A stretch of DNA of 44,590 nt from an uncultured Planctomycetota bacterium (GCA_900318195.1 ONJR01000018.1:1-44590); one strand, 5' to 3'; shown: positions 1-9,130, counted from the first letter of the stretch. Translations and numbers: made by a program. The notes: a model not told the origin generated them from the sequence alone.

Positions 1-1942
1 CAGCGCCGTCGGAGGATGTTCCGCTATTTCCATTCTCGCCGCCGTCGGAGTTTTGACTTTCCTGTTGACCTTGTTCCTCGCCCGACTCGCCCTGTCCTTC
101 GCTCCCATTGTTCGCGCCTGACTCCGCGCCGGCTTGGTTGTTTTCTCCCTCTCCCTGGTCGCCCTGATTGCTCTCGTTTGATTGATCGTTTTCATTGGGA
201 GTCGAGGGGTTTTCAGTGGCTTCGACCACGAGAAAAACGCGTTTTTCCGTGACGGCGACATTTGGCTCGGGTAGTTTCGAGTCGACGGCGACGCCCCAGA
301 ATTCAATTTCGTCTCCGACGTCGAGACCAATTTTTTCAGGGACGAGATCGTATTCAAGTTTCTGTACGCCGACAAAAGGGGTCGGTCCCTTCGCGTAATC
401 GCCGCTCGCGTGTGCGCCGCGCAATTTTAGCTCGATCGGTTCCGGGTCTTTTTTCTTTTCAGCGTCGCCGCCTTGTTCGAGATTGGCGAACGCCATTTGT
501 AGTAGTACGCGCCTGATCGAGTAGTCGGGATCTTCCGCATTGAAACGAACGCGCAGGACGGAGTTGACGGGAACTTCCGTTTTCTCTTCGGCGTCTTCGC
601 TCCATTGAATCGTGGGCGGCATGTCGTCTATGATCGATACGGCGTAGTCGTTCACGTCGCGATTTGGTTCGTCGTTTTCGTTCGACGACACGATCTGGTA
701 AAAGGAGAATTCCGGCGTTTTCTCATCTGCGGTAGAGTCTTTCCATTTGAGAAGAAATTCGACGGTCGCGCGCGTTGGGTCGTTTGTGTCGATCGGCATG
801 GCAATTGCGCGCGTGCGCTCGCCGTCCGGTAGTAAATAGGCGCGTTTGAGCGGCTGGTTTGCGCGCGCGACAATTTGTACGCGCGTGTTTTCTAGCGCTC
901 GAACGTCTCCAAGTCGATCAAACGTTTGCGGCGCTAGTCCCGAATACTCGGGAAAATTCAGGGTTGTTTTTTCAACCTGAAAAGACGGCTCAGGGCGCGC
1001 TTCCAGCAGAAACGTTTCCGAGCGGCTTTCAAAGAGAGTGTTGCGCGCGACGACAACGCAATATAGTAGATTTTCCTGGACGCCGTTTTTATCGTTGGGG
1101 AATTTTAGTCTGAACTTCGAGTTGCCAATTGCCTCCATTGGTTCCGCGAGTTCCGTGAAGCGTCCGTCTTCAGCGGAGTAGAGGACTTCTACTTTCGACG
1201 AGTCCTTTGAGCCGGGAATAGTCGCTTCGACGTCGACGAAGTCGCCTTGATAGACGACCGCGTTGCCAGGCGTTGTCTTTTCGACTCGCAACGCTTGCGG
1301 ACGTTCGATCTTGGCGAACGGCGCGGCGAGTCGACCGACGGAGATAAAGAGGTTTTTAGGCGAGAGGACAGCGTACGCCGCGCATACGGCGACCACAGCG
1401 GCGAACGCGATACCCCAACGGATAATTGGCGCGAAGTCGACGGTCGCCTCGTCGACGATCTTGTGCGACTGCTGGGACGCTTGTAACGCTACGATTTGCA
1501 ACGTGGAGTCGCCTACGCTTGGCGCCTCTTGCGAACCGTTGGGGTTCGCGCGATCGCGTCTTAAGAGGAACCAATTAATAATAAGATTGTGCGCGTTGGG
1601 ACTCGAATCCTCCAGCGCTTTCGCCGCATAGAGCGAGTTGACGCGACGCTTAACGACGGGAATTAATTTTACAATGAGGAACGCGGCGGTCGCGACGCAC
1701 CAGAAGACGGCGAAGTACAGGCGTCCCTTGACGGAAAACCCTTTGGCAAGTATCCAGTGGTCGAGTAAAACGCCTAGAAAGAGTAGCGCGAGCCCCAGCG
1801 TTGCGTAGGCGCAGAACGCTGAAATCAGGTCGACTTGCCGTATAGCGCGTTTCGTGCGCGCCACTTTTAACAGAAGCGCAGATTCCGCGCGGCGAATTAC
1901 GTCGCCGGCGTCGCGCTCGCTCATTCTAGACTGCTCGTTCAT
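1..1942 (-). CDS. DUF4175-like large membrane protein, C-terminus cut by window edge
   Basis: An open reading frame runs on the minus strand from an ATG at 1942 to the window edge without a stop (647 codons seen), so the protein is incomplete. Three hydrophobic segments lie near residues 38-62, 73-97 and 173-193. A long, probably extracytoplasmic part follows, with beta-rich stretches and a motif DDMPPTIQWSEDAEE typical of such proteins. The visible end (from about residue 590) is a Gly/Glu/Gln/Asn/Ser-rich low-complexity stretch. This layout fits the DUF4175-like proteins often found near DUF58 and VWA genes in planctomycetes, which is knowledge of the family and not proof. An internal ATG at 1924 is an alternative start; neither start has a strong ribosome binding site. 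It lies 51 bases downstream of the TMEM43 gene and is probably co-transcribed with it. Function unknown. Confidence 0.75.
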   Translation of the reverse strand, partial: MNEQSRMSERDAGDVIRRAESALLLKVARTKRAIRQVDLISAFCAYATLGLALLFLGVLLDHWILAKGFSVKGRLYFAVFWCVATAAFLIVKLIPVVKRRVNSLYAAKALEDSSPNAHNLIINWFLLRRDRANPNGSQEAPSVGDSTLQIVALQASQQSHKIVDEATVDFAPIIRWGIAFAAVVAVCAAYAVLSPKNLFISVGRLAAPFAKIERPQALRVEKTTPGNAVVYQGDFVDVEATIPGSKDSSKVEVLYSAEDGRFTELAEPMEAIGNSKFRLKFPNDKNGVQENLLYCVVVARNTLFESRSETFLLEARPEPSFQVEKTTLNFPEYSGLAPQTFDRLGDVRALENTRVQIVARANQPLKRAYLLPDGERTRAIAMPIDTNDPTRATVEFLLKWKDSTADEKTPEFSFYQIVSSNENDEPNRDVNDYAVSIIDDMPPTIQWSEDAEEKTEVPVNSVLRVRFNAEDPDYSIRRVLLQMAFANLEQGGDAEKKKDPEPIELKLRGAHASGDYAKGPTPFVGVQKLEYDLVPEKIGLDVGDEIEFWGVAVDSKLPEPNVAVTEKRVFLVVEATENPSTPNENDQSNESNQGDQGEGENNQAGAESGANNGSEGQGESGEEQGQQESQNSDGGENGNSGTSSDGA

Positions 1943-1993
1943 ACTTGGATACTGTTCAGCGGATCCCGCTTATAATCTCGGCTTTCCTAAACG

Positions 1994-3460
1994 TTACTGG
2001 ATAGGCGACGCAGCGCCCGAGCTCGCGTTGTCGCTCTTTTTCTTACCGCGCACAAATGGATAAATGAGCGCGCCGACCGCTACGACGAGTAGTGGAATTC
2101 CCAGCCAAGGTCGATAGTATATCCAGCCGACGGCGATCGTGCCCAGCGCTAAAAAGATCGTGAGCGACCACGCAAGTATGCCAGTTCCAATTCCGACAAT
2201 ATTTCTTGCGAACGGCACGAAGTCGGCGATAATTTCAATGGGCTGGAAGATCGTTTTGAAGCCGATCAAAATAGCGAAAAATCCAACGAGCCGAATAATC
2301 CACGCCATTGTCTTGTTGGCTTTGTATGCGTCGTCGAACATAGTTTCCGCCGACTTAATTCCCTCTGACTGAAGGAAGAGCGGACCGTTTTTCGTCTCGT
2401 ATTCAATGAGTCCGTCCCCGTGCTGTTGACCGACAAAACTAGTTGGACACGGCGTCTTAACGTACGAGAATGTTATTCTGACGTCGCCAATTTGCGGATT
2501 ATTAGGCGTGCCGGCGTAGTAACCGCTACCATAAGGCTGGAGCGGCGGACCCAGCGGCGTTGACTCGACGACTGGGCGTTCGTTGGTTACGGTAAGATTA
2601 TTAGGATTTTCTGCGGGTTTCGCGCTATCGCCCGTTGAAATCGATAAATTGGCTTTCGTTTCCGTATTGCCGACGGAAAGATCAGAACTCACAGAAAAAT
2701 CCTGAGTGAACGCGTCGCTTGTCGTTGCGTGGACGTAGGCGCCCGAGCTCGAAGGCGCTTCCTCAGTTGCTTTAACTTCCTCAGCAGGCGCGTTCGCAGG
2801 TTGGGCGGCGTCTGCAGGTTGGGAGGCGTTCGTTTCGGCTCCTTCGGCTGCGCCTTCGTTAGACTTCGGCATATCAAGTTTATTGGGGTCGAGACTAATT
2901 TCAGGGGAGAGTTCCGCTATTTGATCCTCCGACAGCTTGAATGCGCCGAGGGTCGCGAGGTCTACTGTAAAGACTTCGCCTTGATACGGCATTACCGTCG
3001 GGTTGTCGTATCCCGAATCTTGGAATTGAGTGGAATCGATGAGATCTTCCGACCAGACCTTTTTGTAGGACGTCGTCGTTCTGGTTTCCTCACGTCCACC
3101 TGATAGACGCGTGGTTTCTGTCTCCGTCTCTTCTTCCCACTGGTACATTTCGACCTTGCGTGTTAATTTGAGCGCGTTGAGCGAGATCTTGAAGTCGTTG
3201 TCCGAGACGGTTCCTTCCGTGACGACGTCTCCCGAAATATGAATCAGTTTACCCTCGTTGCTGGCGTCGACGCTATCGGGCGCTACCGAAACGACGACTT
3301 TCGCTCCTTCGTTAAGTTTCCGCGTTTCCTTGATCGTGCGTCCCTCGTTCCAGAATAACGCAACGACGCCTATTACTACGAGTATGCCGCCGAACCCAAT
3401 TCCCTTGAATGCGCCGCCAACTCGCGAACCGTATGATTGGATACTTGTTTGTACTGACAT
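1994..3460 (-). CDS. TMEM43 family membrane protein
   Basis: The 488-residue protein has the TMEM43 (LUMA) architecture. One transmembrane helix lies near residues 22-42 and is followed by the family signature around FWNEGRTIKETRKLNEG. A large soluble domain follows, then three hydrophobic segments in the last 110 residues (near MAWIIRLVGFFAILIGFK, the next 30 residues, and WLGIPLLVVAVGALIYPF). The middle (about residues 195-300) carries a Glu/Ala/Pro/Ser-rich insert, not part of the core family, with two adjacent 18-base repeat units at 2796-2831. TMEM43 proteins are known from animals, where they sit in inner nuclear and ER membranes, and from scattered bacteria including planctomycetes; the bacterial role is unknown. 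The gene precedes the DUF4175-like gene on the same strand. Confidence 0.85.
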   Translation of the reverse strand: MSVQTSIQSYGSRVGGAFKGIGFGGILVVIGVVALFWNEGRTIKETRKLNEGAKVVVSVAPDSVDASNEGKLIHISGDVVTEGTVSDNDFKISLNALKLTRKVEMYQWEEETETETTRLSGGREETRTTTSYKKVWSEDLIDSTQFQDSGYDNPTVMPYQGEVFTVDLATLGAFKLSEDQIAELSPEISLDPNKLDMPKSNEGAAEGAETNASQPADAAQPANAPAEEVKATEEAPSSSGAYVHATTSDAFTQDFSVSSDLSVGNTETKANLSISTGDSAKPAENPNNLTVTNERPVVESTPLGPPLQPYGSGYYAGTPNNPQIGDVRITFSYVKTPCPTSFVGQQHGDGLIEYETKNGPLFLQSEGIKSAETMFDDAYKANKTMAWIIRLVGFFAILIGFKTIFQPIEIIADFVPFARNIVGIGTGILAWSLTIFLALGTIAVGWIYYRPWLGIPLLVVAVGALIYPFVRGKKKSDNASSGAASPIQ

Positions 3461-3820
3461 GATCTACCCATTTTGTCTGAGATTCTGTAATCCTACGGGC
3501 GCGTCTTGACGTTTGCGTTACGACAACGAATTAGCGCGAACGACGACCCTCTTTTCATTATCGACGTCCGCAAACATTCTCTTGCGAGCAATATATTTCG
3601 TAGTCGACAGACACATTTTACCAAATTCAACGTATAGTAAAAGAATCCCTTCTAGGGAAGTTGGAAAGTTCAAACGCGTACGATTGAGATCGTTGTGAAT
3701 CGACTTATTGCGCTCGTTTTGACAAATAAAAGGAACGCGCGCCGAAAGGAAGAAAGGAGGTAAAGAAAGAACTTCCGGCGCGCGTTCCAAAGGAGCGTTG
3801 ATTGTAAACGTTATACTACG
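3461..3820. other. Intergenic region between TMEM43 and oxidoreductase genes
   Basis: This 360-base stretch lies upstream of the TMEM43 gene and downstream of the oxidoreductase gene, both on the minus strand. It holds the strong oxidoreductase terminator described separately. It must also contain the TMEM43 promoter, but I could not pick a convincing -35/-10 pair. Short open frames on both strands show no recognisable protein. Confidence 0.6.
3722..3788 (-). terminator. Rho-independent terminator after oxidoreductase gene
   Basis: A 13-bp perfect GC-rich inverted repeat (3732-3744 with 3776-3788) encloses a 31-base loop. Read on the minus strand it is followed directly by TTTTATTT. It sits about 33 bases beyond the stop codon of the oxidoreductase gene. 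Confidence 0.85.
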
Positions 3821-5134
3821 TTAGTCAAGATAACCCCAGCCTTGACCGGGAAGCGCTATCTTGTAACGTCCTTTTTCGTCGGGTAAAGTAGGGGGAGTCG
3901 CGTCCCATGAGAATTCGGACGGCTTATCGCCAACCGACGCGAGCATTTCCTCCCAGGTTACGTACTGACCCGTGTATGCCGCCATTCTGCCCAAAATAGC
4001 CGCGCCCGTTGAGTTGGTCATGTAGCTTGCGTTGTTCACGTAGGTCTGACCGCCGCTACGAACGGCGTCGATGAGTACTTTGTGCTCGACAACGTAGCCC
4101 GAGACGGAGCCGCGCGGGATTTTTGTCTCTTGACCGTCGACGAAAACGCTCGCGACCGATTCCAAATTGCCTATTACGGCGCGACCTTTAGCTCCCGTGA
4201 TCGTTGTGGTGCCGCGACTGAAGCATCCTGGAATCTGGCGCGAGAATGCGTAAAGCGATCTACCGTCGGCGAATTCATAGACGACGGACATTGAATCGTA
4301 CATATCGCCCGTATCAGGACCGCGCCGCGTGAGTCGCCCGCCTAGTCCGTACGCTCCGACCGGCGTCGCGTCGCCGAAGGACCAGAGCGCAATATCGAGT
4401 TGATGAATCGTTACGTCGTTAATGTACTCGCTTGCGATCCAGTTGAAGTTCAGCCAGTTTGTCATCTGGTATTCCATTTCGGTCTGACCTTCGACGCGCG
4501 GACGCATCCAGCAGGAACCGCCCATTCTGTCGCCGCGCGCTGTAATAACGTCGCCGATTACGCCGTCTTGAACGCGTTTCATGACCTCTTGCGCCGACGC
4601 GCCATAACGATTAACGAGCCCGCCGACAAGATTCAGACCCTTCTTGCGAGCAAGTTCCGCCGCTTCCTGGATAATGCGTATGCCTTCGCCGTCGACCGCG
4701 ACCGGCTTTTCGGCGAAAATGTGTTTATTAGCTTCGACCGCCTCTTTTATCATGGTCGGACGGAAGAGTTGCGGGGTCGTCAAAAGGACGATATCGGCGT
4801 CGCTTTCGAGAACCTTCTTATATGCGTCAAATCCGATAAACAGCGTGTCTTTAACGTCGACGCGCTCGCCAAACTGTTCTTTGAGCGCGTCTAGCTGTGC
4901 GCGCGCGCGTCCTTCAACGACGTCGGCGGCGACAATCAACTTGACGTTAGGATCGGCGGTGAGCGCGTTACCGACCGCGCCGCACCCGCGTCCGCCACAT
5001 CCAACTATACCAAGCTTGAGCGTCGAGTTCTCGCCCGCGTGTACGCGCGGACTGGACGTCATACGAGAAACGGCAAGCGTTGACGCTGCGAGCGCAGACG
5101 CTTTCAGAAAGCTACGTCGATTATGAATCGTCAT
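3821..5134 (-). CDS. Tat-exported Gfo/Idh/MocA family oxidoreductase
   Basis: Predicted NAD(P)-dependent sugar or inositol-type dehydrogenase. The N-terminus NRRSFLK followed by an Ala-rich hydrophobic stretch is a twin-arginine export signal. A Rossmann motif GIVGCGGRGCG follows, and the family EKP motif occurs in AEKPVAVD near residue 140. The C-terminal half is the Gfo/Idh/MocA alpha/beta dimerisation domain. The length (437 residues) fits secreted planctomycete members, which have expanded strongly in that phylum. I start at the ATG at 5134 because GGAG (5144-5141) then lies 6 bases upstream; ATGs at 5137 and 5146 are in frame, and the one at 5146 overlaps that site. The gene is monocistronic, divergent from thrS and followed by a strong terminator. 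The substrate cannot be told from sequence. Confidence 0.92.
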   Translation of the reverse strand: MTIHNRRSFLKASALAASTLAVSRMTSSPRVHAGENSTLKLGIVGCGGRGCGAVGNALTADPNVKLIVAADVVEGRARAQLDALKEQFGERVDVKDTLFIGFDAYKKVLESDADIVLLTTPQLFRPTMIKEAVEANKHIFAEKPVAVDGEGIRIIQEAAELARKKGLNLVGGLVNRYGASAQEVMKRVQDGVIGDVITARGDRMGGSCWMRPRVEGQTEMEYQMTNWLNFNWIASEYINDVTIHQLDIALWSFGDATPVGAYGLGGRLTRRGPDTGDMYDSMSVVYEFADGRSLYAFSRQIPGCFSRGTTTITGAKGRAVIGNLESVASVFVDGQETKIPRGSVSGYVVEHKVLIDAVRSGGQTYVNNASYMTNSTGAAILGRMAAYTGQYVTWEEMLASVGDKPSEFSWDATPPTLPDEKGRYKIALPGQGWGYLD

Positions 5135-5200
5135 CATCGTCTCCATATAGTGATGTAATCATTAGGGTCGCTCGGCTCGTCCGGCGAACCCTTTTCATTC

Positions 5201-5229
5201 ATTATAACCGATCCGCCCAGTTCCTGCAC
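5201..5229 (-). promoter_or_regulatory. Candidate promoter of oxidoreductase gene
   Basis: A perfect TATAAT reads on the minus strand at 5206-5201, about 65 bases upstream of the oxidoreductase start. The -35 position 17 bases upstream (GTGCAG, 5229-5224) is poor. The 355-base region 5135-5489 is the divergent control region between this gene and thrS; nothing else was recognised in it. Confidence 0.5.
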
Positions 5230-5385
5230 GCGCGAAATTTCATTTTGATTGAAAAAGAGGAAATTCGACGACATTGTCGCGCTTATTTGCGCGGAAACGC
5301 GCGAATATAGCAGTTTTGCTCTGGCGATGAAACTTGCGACTGGAGTTTTTTTGCTTATGTACCTTTAAAAAATTTTTTCTTTTGC

Positions 5386-5391
5386 TACAAT
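5386..5391 (+). promoter_or_regulatory. Candidate -10 element of thrS
   Basis: TACAAT follows an A/T-rich stretch (5345-5385) and lies about 100 bases before the thrS start, giving a leader near 90 bases. No good -35 hexamer is visible at the right distance. I saw no T-box, only a short CACAA/TTGTG hairpin in the leader. Confidence 0.4.
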
Positions 5392-5489
5392 ATCGCAACT
5401 GTACTTGTGCGACTGTGCGGTCGCGTCGAGAGATGATAACTTCCACAATAAGACTTGTGTCGATTAGCCGTTTTATAAGGATTACTGCA

Positions 5490-7472
5490 ATGCTGAAGGT
5501 TGTGCTTCCCGATGGTTCGGAAAAGCGTTTCGAGAAACGCGTCAGTCCCTTAGACGTAGCGTCAGAAATCGGCGCCGGTTTGGCGAAAGCTACCGTCGCC
5601 GCCGTTATGACGACGCCGGAAACTCTCGACGAGTCGGGTCAACCGACGCGCACGGTAATCTCCGCAACGGATCTCTTACCCGAATCAGGCGTCGTCGAGC
5701 TGCGCTTGCTCACGAAGAAAGACGAAGAAGCGCTCGATATAATGCGGCATTCTTGCGCGCACATTATGGCGCGCGCCGTCATGCGTCTTTTTCCCGACGT
5801 TCAACTCGCGTTTGGTCCAACGACGGAAACGGGTTTCTATTACGACTTCTGGAAGAAAGAGCCTTTTACGGAAGACGATTTCTCGAAGATCGAAGCTGAA
5901 ATGACGAAGATAATCGCAGAGGACGAGCCTTTCGAGAGGATCGAAATGAAGCGCGACGAAGCGATCGCCCTGCTCAAGGGCGCCGGTCAGACGCTTAAGG
6001 TCGAACACCTTGAAACGGGTCTCGCTGAGAATGAAACCGTTTCGTTCTATCGTCAGGGCGAGTTTCTCGATCTGTGTCGCGGTCCGCACATTCCCTCGGC
6101 GAAGTTCGTCGGCGCCTTCAAGATTATGTCGACCTCGACTTCGCACTGGAAGGGAGACGTTAATAATCAAGCGCTTTGCCGCGTGTACGGCACGGCGTTC
6201 TTCGATAAGAAGGATCTCAGCGCGTTTCTTACACAGCTGGAAGAGGCGAAAAAGCGCGATCATCGCGTTCTCGGTAAGAAGCACGAACTTTTCATGGTCG
6301 ATCCTAGGGTAGGCTCAGGACTCGTCGTCTGGTTGCCGAAAGGCGCGATTATTCGCAAGCAACTCGAGAATCTTATCTATTCCGAACTCATTAAGCGCGA
6401 CTACCAGCCGATGTATTCGCCTGTTATTTGCCGAGTAGAGCTTTTCGAGACGTCGGGACACTATCCCTATTACGCGGACAGTCAGTTCCCGCCAATTACG
6501 GTCGACGACGGCGATCGCTATTTGCTTCGCCCGATGAATTGCCCGCTTCATATTATGGTCTACGAGTCTCGTCCTCGTAGTTATCGCGAGTTGCCGTTGC
6601 GTCTCGCGGAATTTGGCAACGTGCACCGATTTGAGCAATCAGGCGAACTTAGCGGGTTGACGCGCGTACGTGGTTTTACACAAGACGACGCGCACATCTT
6701 CTGCACGGAAGAGCAGGTTGAAGAAGAATTCAAGAACTGCATCGATATGACGCTCTCCGTTTTCCGAACGGTCGGGTTTACCGATTACGAAGTTCGTCTG
6801 AGCTTCCGAGATTGGTCGAGTTCGAAGTACGTCGGCGACCCAGAGGTCTGGAAAAAGGCTCAAAGCTCTTTGGAGCGCGTGTGTCGCGAAATGAACCTTC
6901 CTAAGCTCGACGTCGTTGAAGGCGAAGCCGCGTTCTACGGACCCAAAGCCGACTTTACCGTTCGGGATTGTCTCGGCAGAAAATGGCAACTTGGCACGAT
7001 TCAGCTCGACTACAATTTGCCGTCGCCGCAACGTTTCAATCTGAAATACGTCGGTTCCGACGGCGAGTTGCATCAACCGGTTATGATTCACCGCGCGCCG
7101 CTTGGTTCCTTCGAGCGTTTTACCGGCATTCTTATCGAACATTTCGCGGCGGCGTTTCCACTATGGCTCGCTCCCGAGCAAGTGCGCGTGCTGACTATTA
7201 GCGAGAAGTATGAGGAATACGGCAAGCAGGTCGCCGCTAGAATGAAGGAAGCCGGTCTGCGCGTTGGACTCGATCTCACGTCCGAAAAGATTGGCGCGAA
7301 GATTCGCAACGGTCGTAACGATTTGATTCCTTATCTGTGCGTTGTGGGCGCAAAGGAAGAAGAGCTCGGCGCCGTCGGTGTTCGCGGGCGTAAACAAGGC
7401 GAGATGGGCGCGATTGAGGTTGGTAAGTTCATTGCCGATCTCCAAGCCGAAGTCGCCGAACGTCGGCTATAA
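5490..7472 (+). CDS. thrS: Threonine--tRNA ligase
   Basis: Charges tRNA-Thr with threonine in the cytoplasm. The 660-residue protein has the full bacterial order. An N-terminal TGS domain (about 1-65) is followed by the editing domain, with HSCAH near residue 87 and the Cys/His pair in LCRGPH. The class II catalytic core comes next, and the C-terminal anticodon-binding domain ends the protein. The zinc ligands are visible as Cys in RPMNCPLH, His in DDAHIF and His in MIHRAPLGS. Motif 2 lies around FGNVHRFEQSGELSG and motif 3 around GSFERFTG. The frame is open 52 codons upstream, but TATAAGG lies just before the ATG at 5490 and MLKVVLPDGS is the expected TGS start. The gene stands alone and ends in a hairpin terminator. 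Confidence 0.98.
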   Translation: MLKVVLPDGSEKRFEKRVSPLDVASEIGAGLAKATVAAVMTTPETLDESGQPTRTVISATDLLPESGVVELRLLTKKDEEALDIMRHSCAHIMARAVMRLFPDVQLAFGPTTETGFYYDFWKKEPFTEDDFSKIEAEMTKIIAEDEPFERIEMKRDEAIALLKGAGQTLKVEHLETGLAENETVSFYRQGEFLDLCRGPHIPSAKFVGAFKIMSTSTSHWKGDVNNQALCRVYGTAFFDKKDLSAFLTQLEEAKKRDHRVLGKKHELFMVDPRVGSGLVVWLPKGAIIRKQLENLIYSELIKRDYQPMYSPVICRVELFETSGHYPYYADSQFPPITVDDGDRYLLRPMNCPLHIMVYESRPRSYRELPLRLAEFGNVHRFEQSGELSGLTRVRGFTQDDAHIFCTEEQVEEEFKNCIDMTLSVFRTVGFTDYEVRLSFRDWSSSKYVGDPEVWKKAQSSLERVCREMNLPKLDVVEGEAAFYGPKADFTVRDCLGRKWQLGTIQLDYNLPSPQRFNLKYVGSDGELHQPVMIHRAPLGSFERFTGILIEHFAAAFPLWLAPEQVRVLTISEKYEEYGKQVAARMKEAGLRVGLDLTSEKIGAKIRNGRNDLIPYLCVVGAKEEELGAVGVRGRKQGEMGAIEVGKFIADLQAEVAERRL

Positions 7473-7499
7473 GGTTCGCCGACGTCGTACTGTGCATTG

Positions 7500-7525
7500 G
7501 GCGCGTCTTGTCCGGACGCGCCTTT
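7500..7525 (+). terminator. Terminator after thrS
   Basis: GGCGCGTC (7500-7507) pairs with GACGCGCC (7515-7522) around a 7-base loop and is followed by TTT. The T tract is short, so termination may be partial. Confidence 0.65.
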
Positions 7526-7614
7526 CGTTAGCGCCCGGTTAGGTTGCGACCGCGCCGTGCGCGTGTTTAAAAGCGTCGCCGCGCTTGCAAAGCGCGCGAT
7601 TCTCAGTTTTTTGA

Positions 7615-7715
7615 AAAGCGTAGGTTATCGTGATTTTTGCGTTAACGTGAGTGAGGATTAAAAAGGATGCGGACTCCGATGCTAAATATGATTGGGGCTG
7701 GTTCTACGTCGCGCG
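7615..7715 (+). repeat. Copy A of duplicated leader plus signal-peptide segment
   Basis: About 100 bases here match 9131-9233 closely, by eye around four in five positions. The shared part covers the 5' leader, including GCGTAGGTTATCGTG and the palindrome CGTTAACG (7640-7647). It also covers a GAGGA ribosome binding site 9 bases before the ATG and the first 16 codons (MRTP..., with SR at the end). The copy sits in front of the binding-protein gene. Confidence 0.85.
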
Positions 7716-8887
7716 TCGAGCGCCGACGTTTCTGCGGTTTCGTTGCCGTTTTGGGCGCCGCTCTGGCGACCTTGGCTATTTCTGGGTGTACCGGTCGACC
7801 GGCGACTCCCATCCATTCTCTCGAAGATCTTAATAGTCCGGATATGATTATCGGCGGCGAGACGGAAACCGTGTCGCTACGTATGGGCGCCGAGGCGTTG
7901 CCCAAGGCGAAGGTCAATAGCTATCCGACCCCGATGGAGGCGTACGCGGCGCTGCACGCGGGTCAAATCGACGCCGTCGCTTACGACCGTCCGCCGCTCG
8001 AGTACGCCGCTGCTCAGAATGAAGATTTTATCGTTATTCCCGACGTTGTCGGCGAAGGACACATTGCTGTCGGCGCGCCTTTCAAAAATCGCGAGCTCAT
8101 GGAGCGCGTTAACGAATTCATTAAGCAGTATAAAGAGGACGGCACTTACGACGATATGTACAAGCGTTGGGTTAAAACTCTCAACCCGAAGATGCCTGAT
8201 ATCCCCGCGCCGGAGAATCCCATCAATAAGGGCAATCCGCTGAAGATCGGCAACGATCCGCAAAATATCCCAATGTCGTTCCAAGAATCGGACGGTAGCT
8301 GGTCGGGATTCGACACGGAATTCGTCAAACGTCTTGCGCTCTATCTCAATATGGAGTTCGAGTTTGTCTCTCTCTACTACGACGCGCTATTCCCGGCTGT
8401 TGAGACGGAAAAATTAGATCTCGCCGTCGGCAATCTCGATAAGACTCCTGAACGCGCTGAAACAATGCTCTTCTCCGACGACTACATTGATTGTCCCGCC
8501 GGTATTATGGTTTTGAAGAGTCGATGGCAACCTAATTTAAAGACCGGAGAAACTAGCGCGGAACAAGGCGACGCCAGCGCCGAAACTGCGCCTGTAGAAG
8601 CGGCGCCTGCTGAAGCGACAGAAAACAAGTCAGAGGCGACTGAGCCCGAAACTACCGATTCGCAACCCGCTGAAACGGAAGCTGCACAGCCCAAAGTCGA
8701 CGTTCCACAAGAAGCCGACGTTCCGCAATCTACGGAAGAAGCTAGTTCTGAGCCTGCAATCGGCGAAGCGCAACCTGTCGACGGGGACGCCAGTAACGCT
8801 GAAACCGGCGAAGCTGAAACGATCGAAATTGCTTTGCCAGAGATTGAGGCGCCCGAAGCCGACGCTCCTAACGCCGAAGCTCCATAA
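7667..8887 (+). CDS. Amino acid ABC transporter binding lipoprotein, apparently circularly permuted
   Basis: This is the solute receptor of a polar amino acid (PAAT) importer. A basic N-terminus and hydrophobic stretch end in the lipobox ISGC (Cys41), so the mature protein is a lipoprotein. Residues 50-170 look like the second half of the SBP_bac_3 fold: SLEDL, a GGETETVS loop, GQIDAVAYDRPP, and the usual C-terminal ending EDGTYDDMYKRW. Residues 190-285 then look like the first half: PLKIGNDPQNIPMSFQ, SGFDTEFVKRLA, and TPERAETMLFSDDY. The normal order is the reverse. The C-terminus (from about 290) is an Ala/Glu/Pro/Thr-rich tail, perhaps a flexible spacer. GAGGA lies 9 bases before the ATG. 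The permease and ATPase genes follow. The ligand is unknown; an amino acid is inferred from the family. Confidence 0.85.
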   Translation: MRTPMLNMIGAGSTSRVERRRFCGFVAVLGAALATLAISGCTGRPATPIHSLEDLNSPDMIIGGETETVSLRMGAEALPKAKVNSYPTPMEAYAALHAGQIDAVAYDRPPLEYAAAQNEDFIVIPDVVGEGHIAVGAPFKNRELMERVNEFIKQYKEDGTYDDMYKRWVKTLNPKMPDIPAPENPINKGNPLKIGNDPQNIPMSFQESDGSWSGFDTEFVKRLALYLNMEFEFVSLYYDALFPAVETEKLDLAVGNLDKTPERAETMLFSDDYIDCPAGIMVLKSRWQPNLKTGETSAEQGDASAETAPVEAAPAEATENKSEATEPETTDSQPAETEAAQPKVDVPQEADVPQSTEEASSEPAIGEAQPVDGDASNAETGEAETIEIALPEIEAPEADAPNAEAP

Positions 8888-8962
8888 TCTTTTTCCTATT
8901 TGCTAACGAGACGTCCGCGCTTGGCGGCGCTGGACGAATGTAGCCTATTCGAGGACTCGCTT

Positions 8963-9012
8963 CGCGTCGACTTTCGTTTGAGCGACGCGGGTTCTCGACG
9001 CGTTTAAATTTT
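8963..9012 (+). terminator. Possible terminator between binding-protein and permease genes
   Basis: CGCGTCGA (8963-8970) and TCGACGCG (8995-9002) form a perfect 8-bp inverted repeat with a 24-base loop, followed by TTTAAATTTTAT. The 297-base interval 8888-9184 holds no convincing gene. If this terminator works, the permease needs its own promoter, possibly within the duplicated leader. Confidence 0.5.
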
Positions 9013-9130
9013 ATGCGCAACTCTATGCGCAGGGAGCGTTTTCCTTGCGTTTCTTTTGTTGTTGTTTGTCGCTCTCATGCGAGACGTTCCGCTTGCCGTT
9101 TCTGTTACGCGAGGACGACAAAATTATCCA

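Noticed and set aside
1585..1615. tRNA-like word ACTCGAATCC
   Set aside because: It lies in the coding sequence of the DUF4175-like gene and no cloverleaf can be drawn around it.
3513..3790. Small frames on both strands in the TMEM43/oxidoreductase gap
   Set aside because: They overlap the terminator and show no protein similarity or ribosome binding site.
5398..5489. Possible T-box in the thrS leader
   Set aside because: The leader is too short and lacks the T-box bulge sequence and a terminator.
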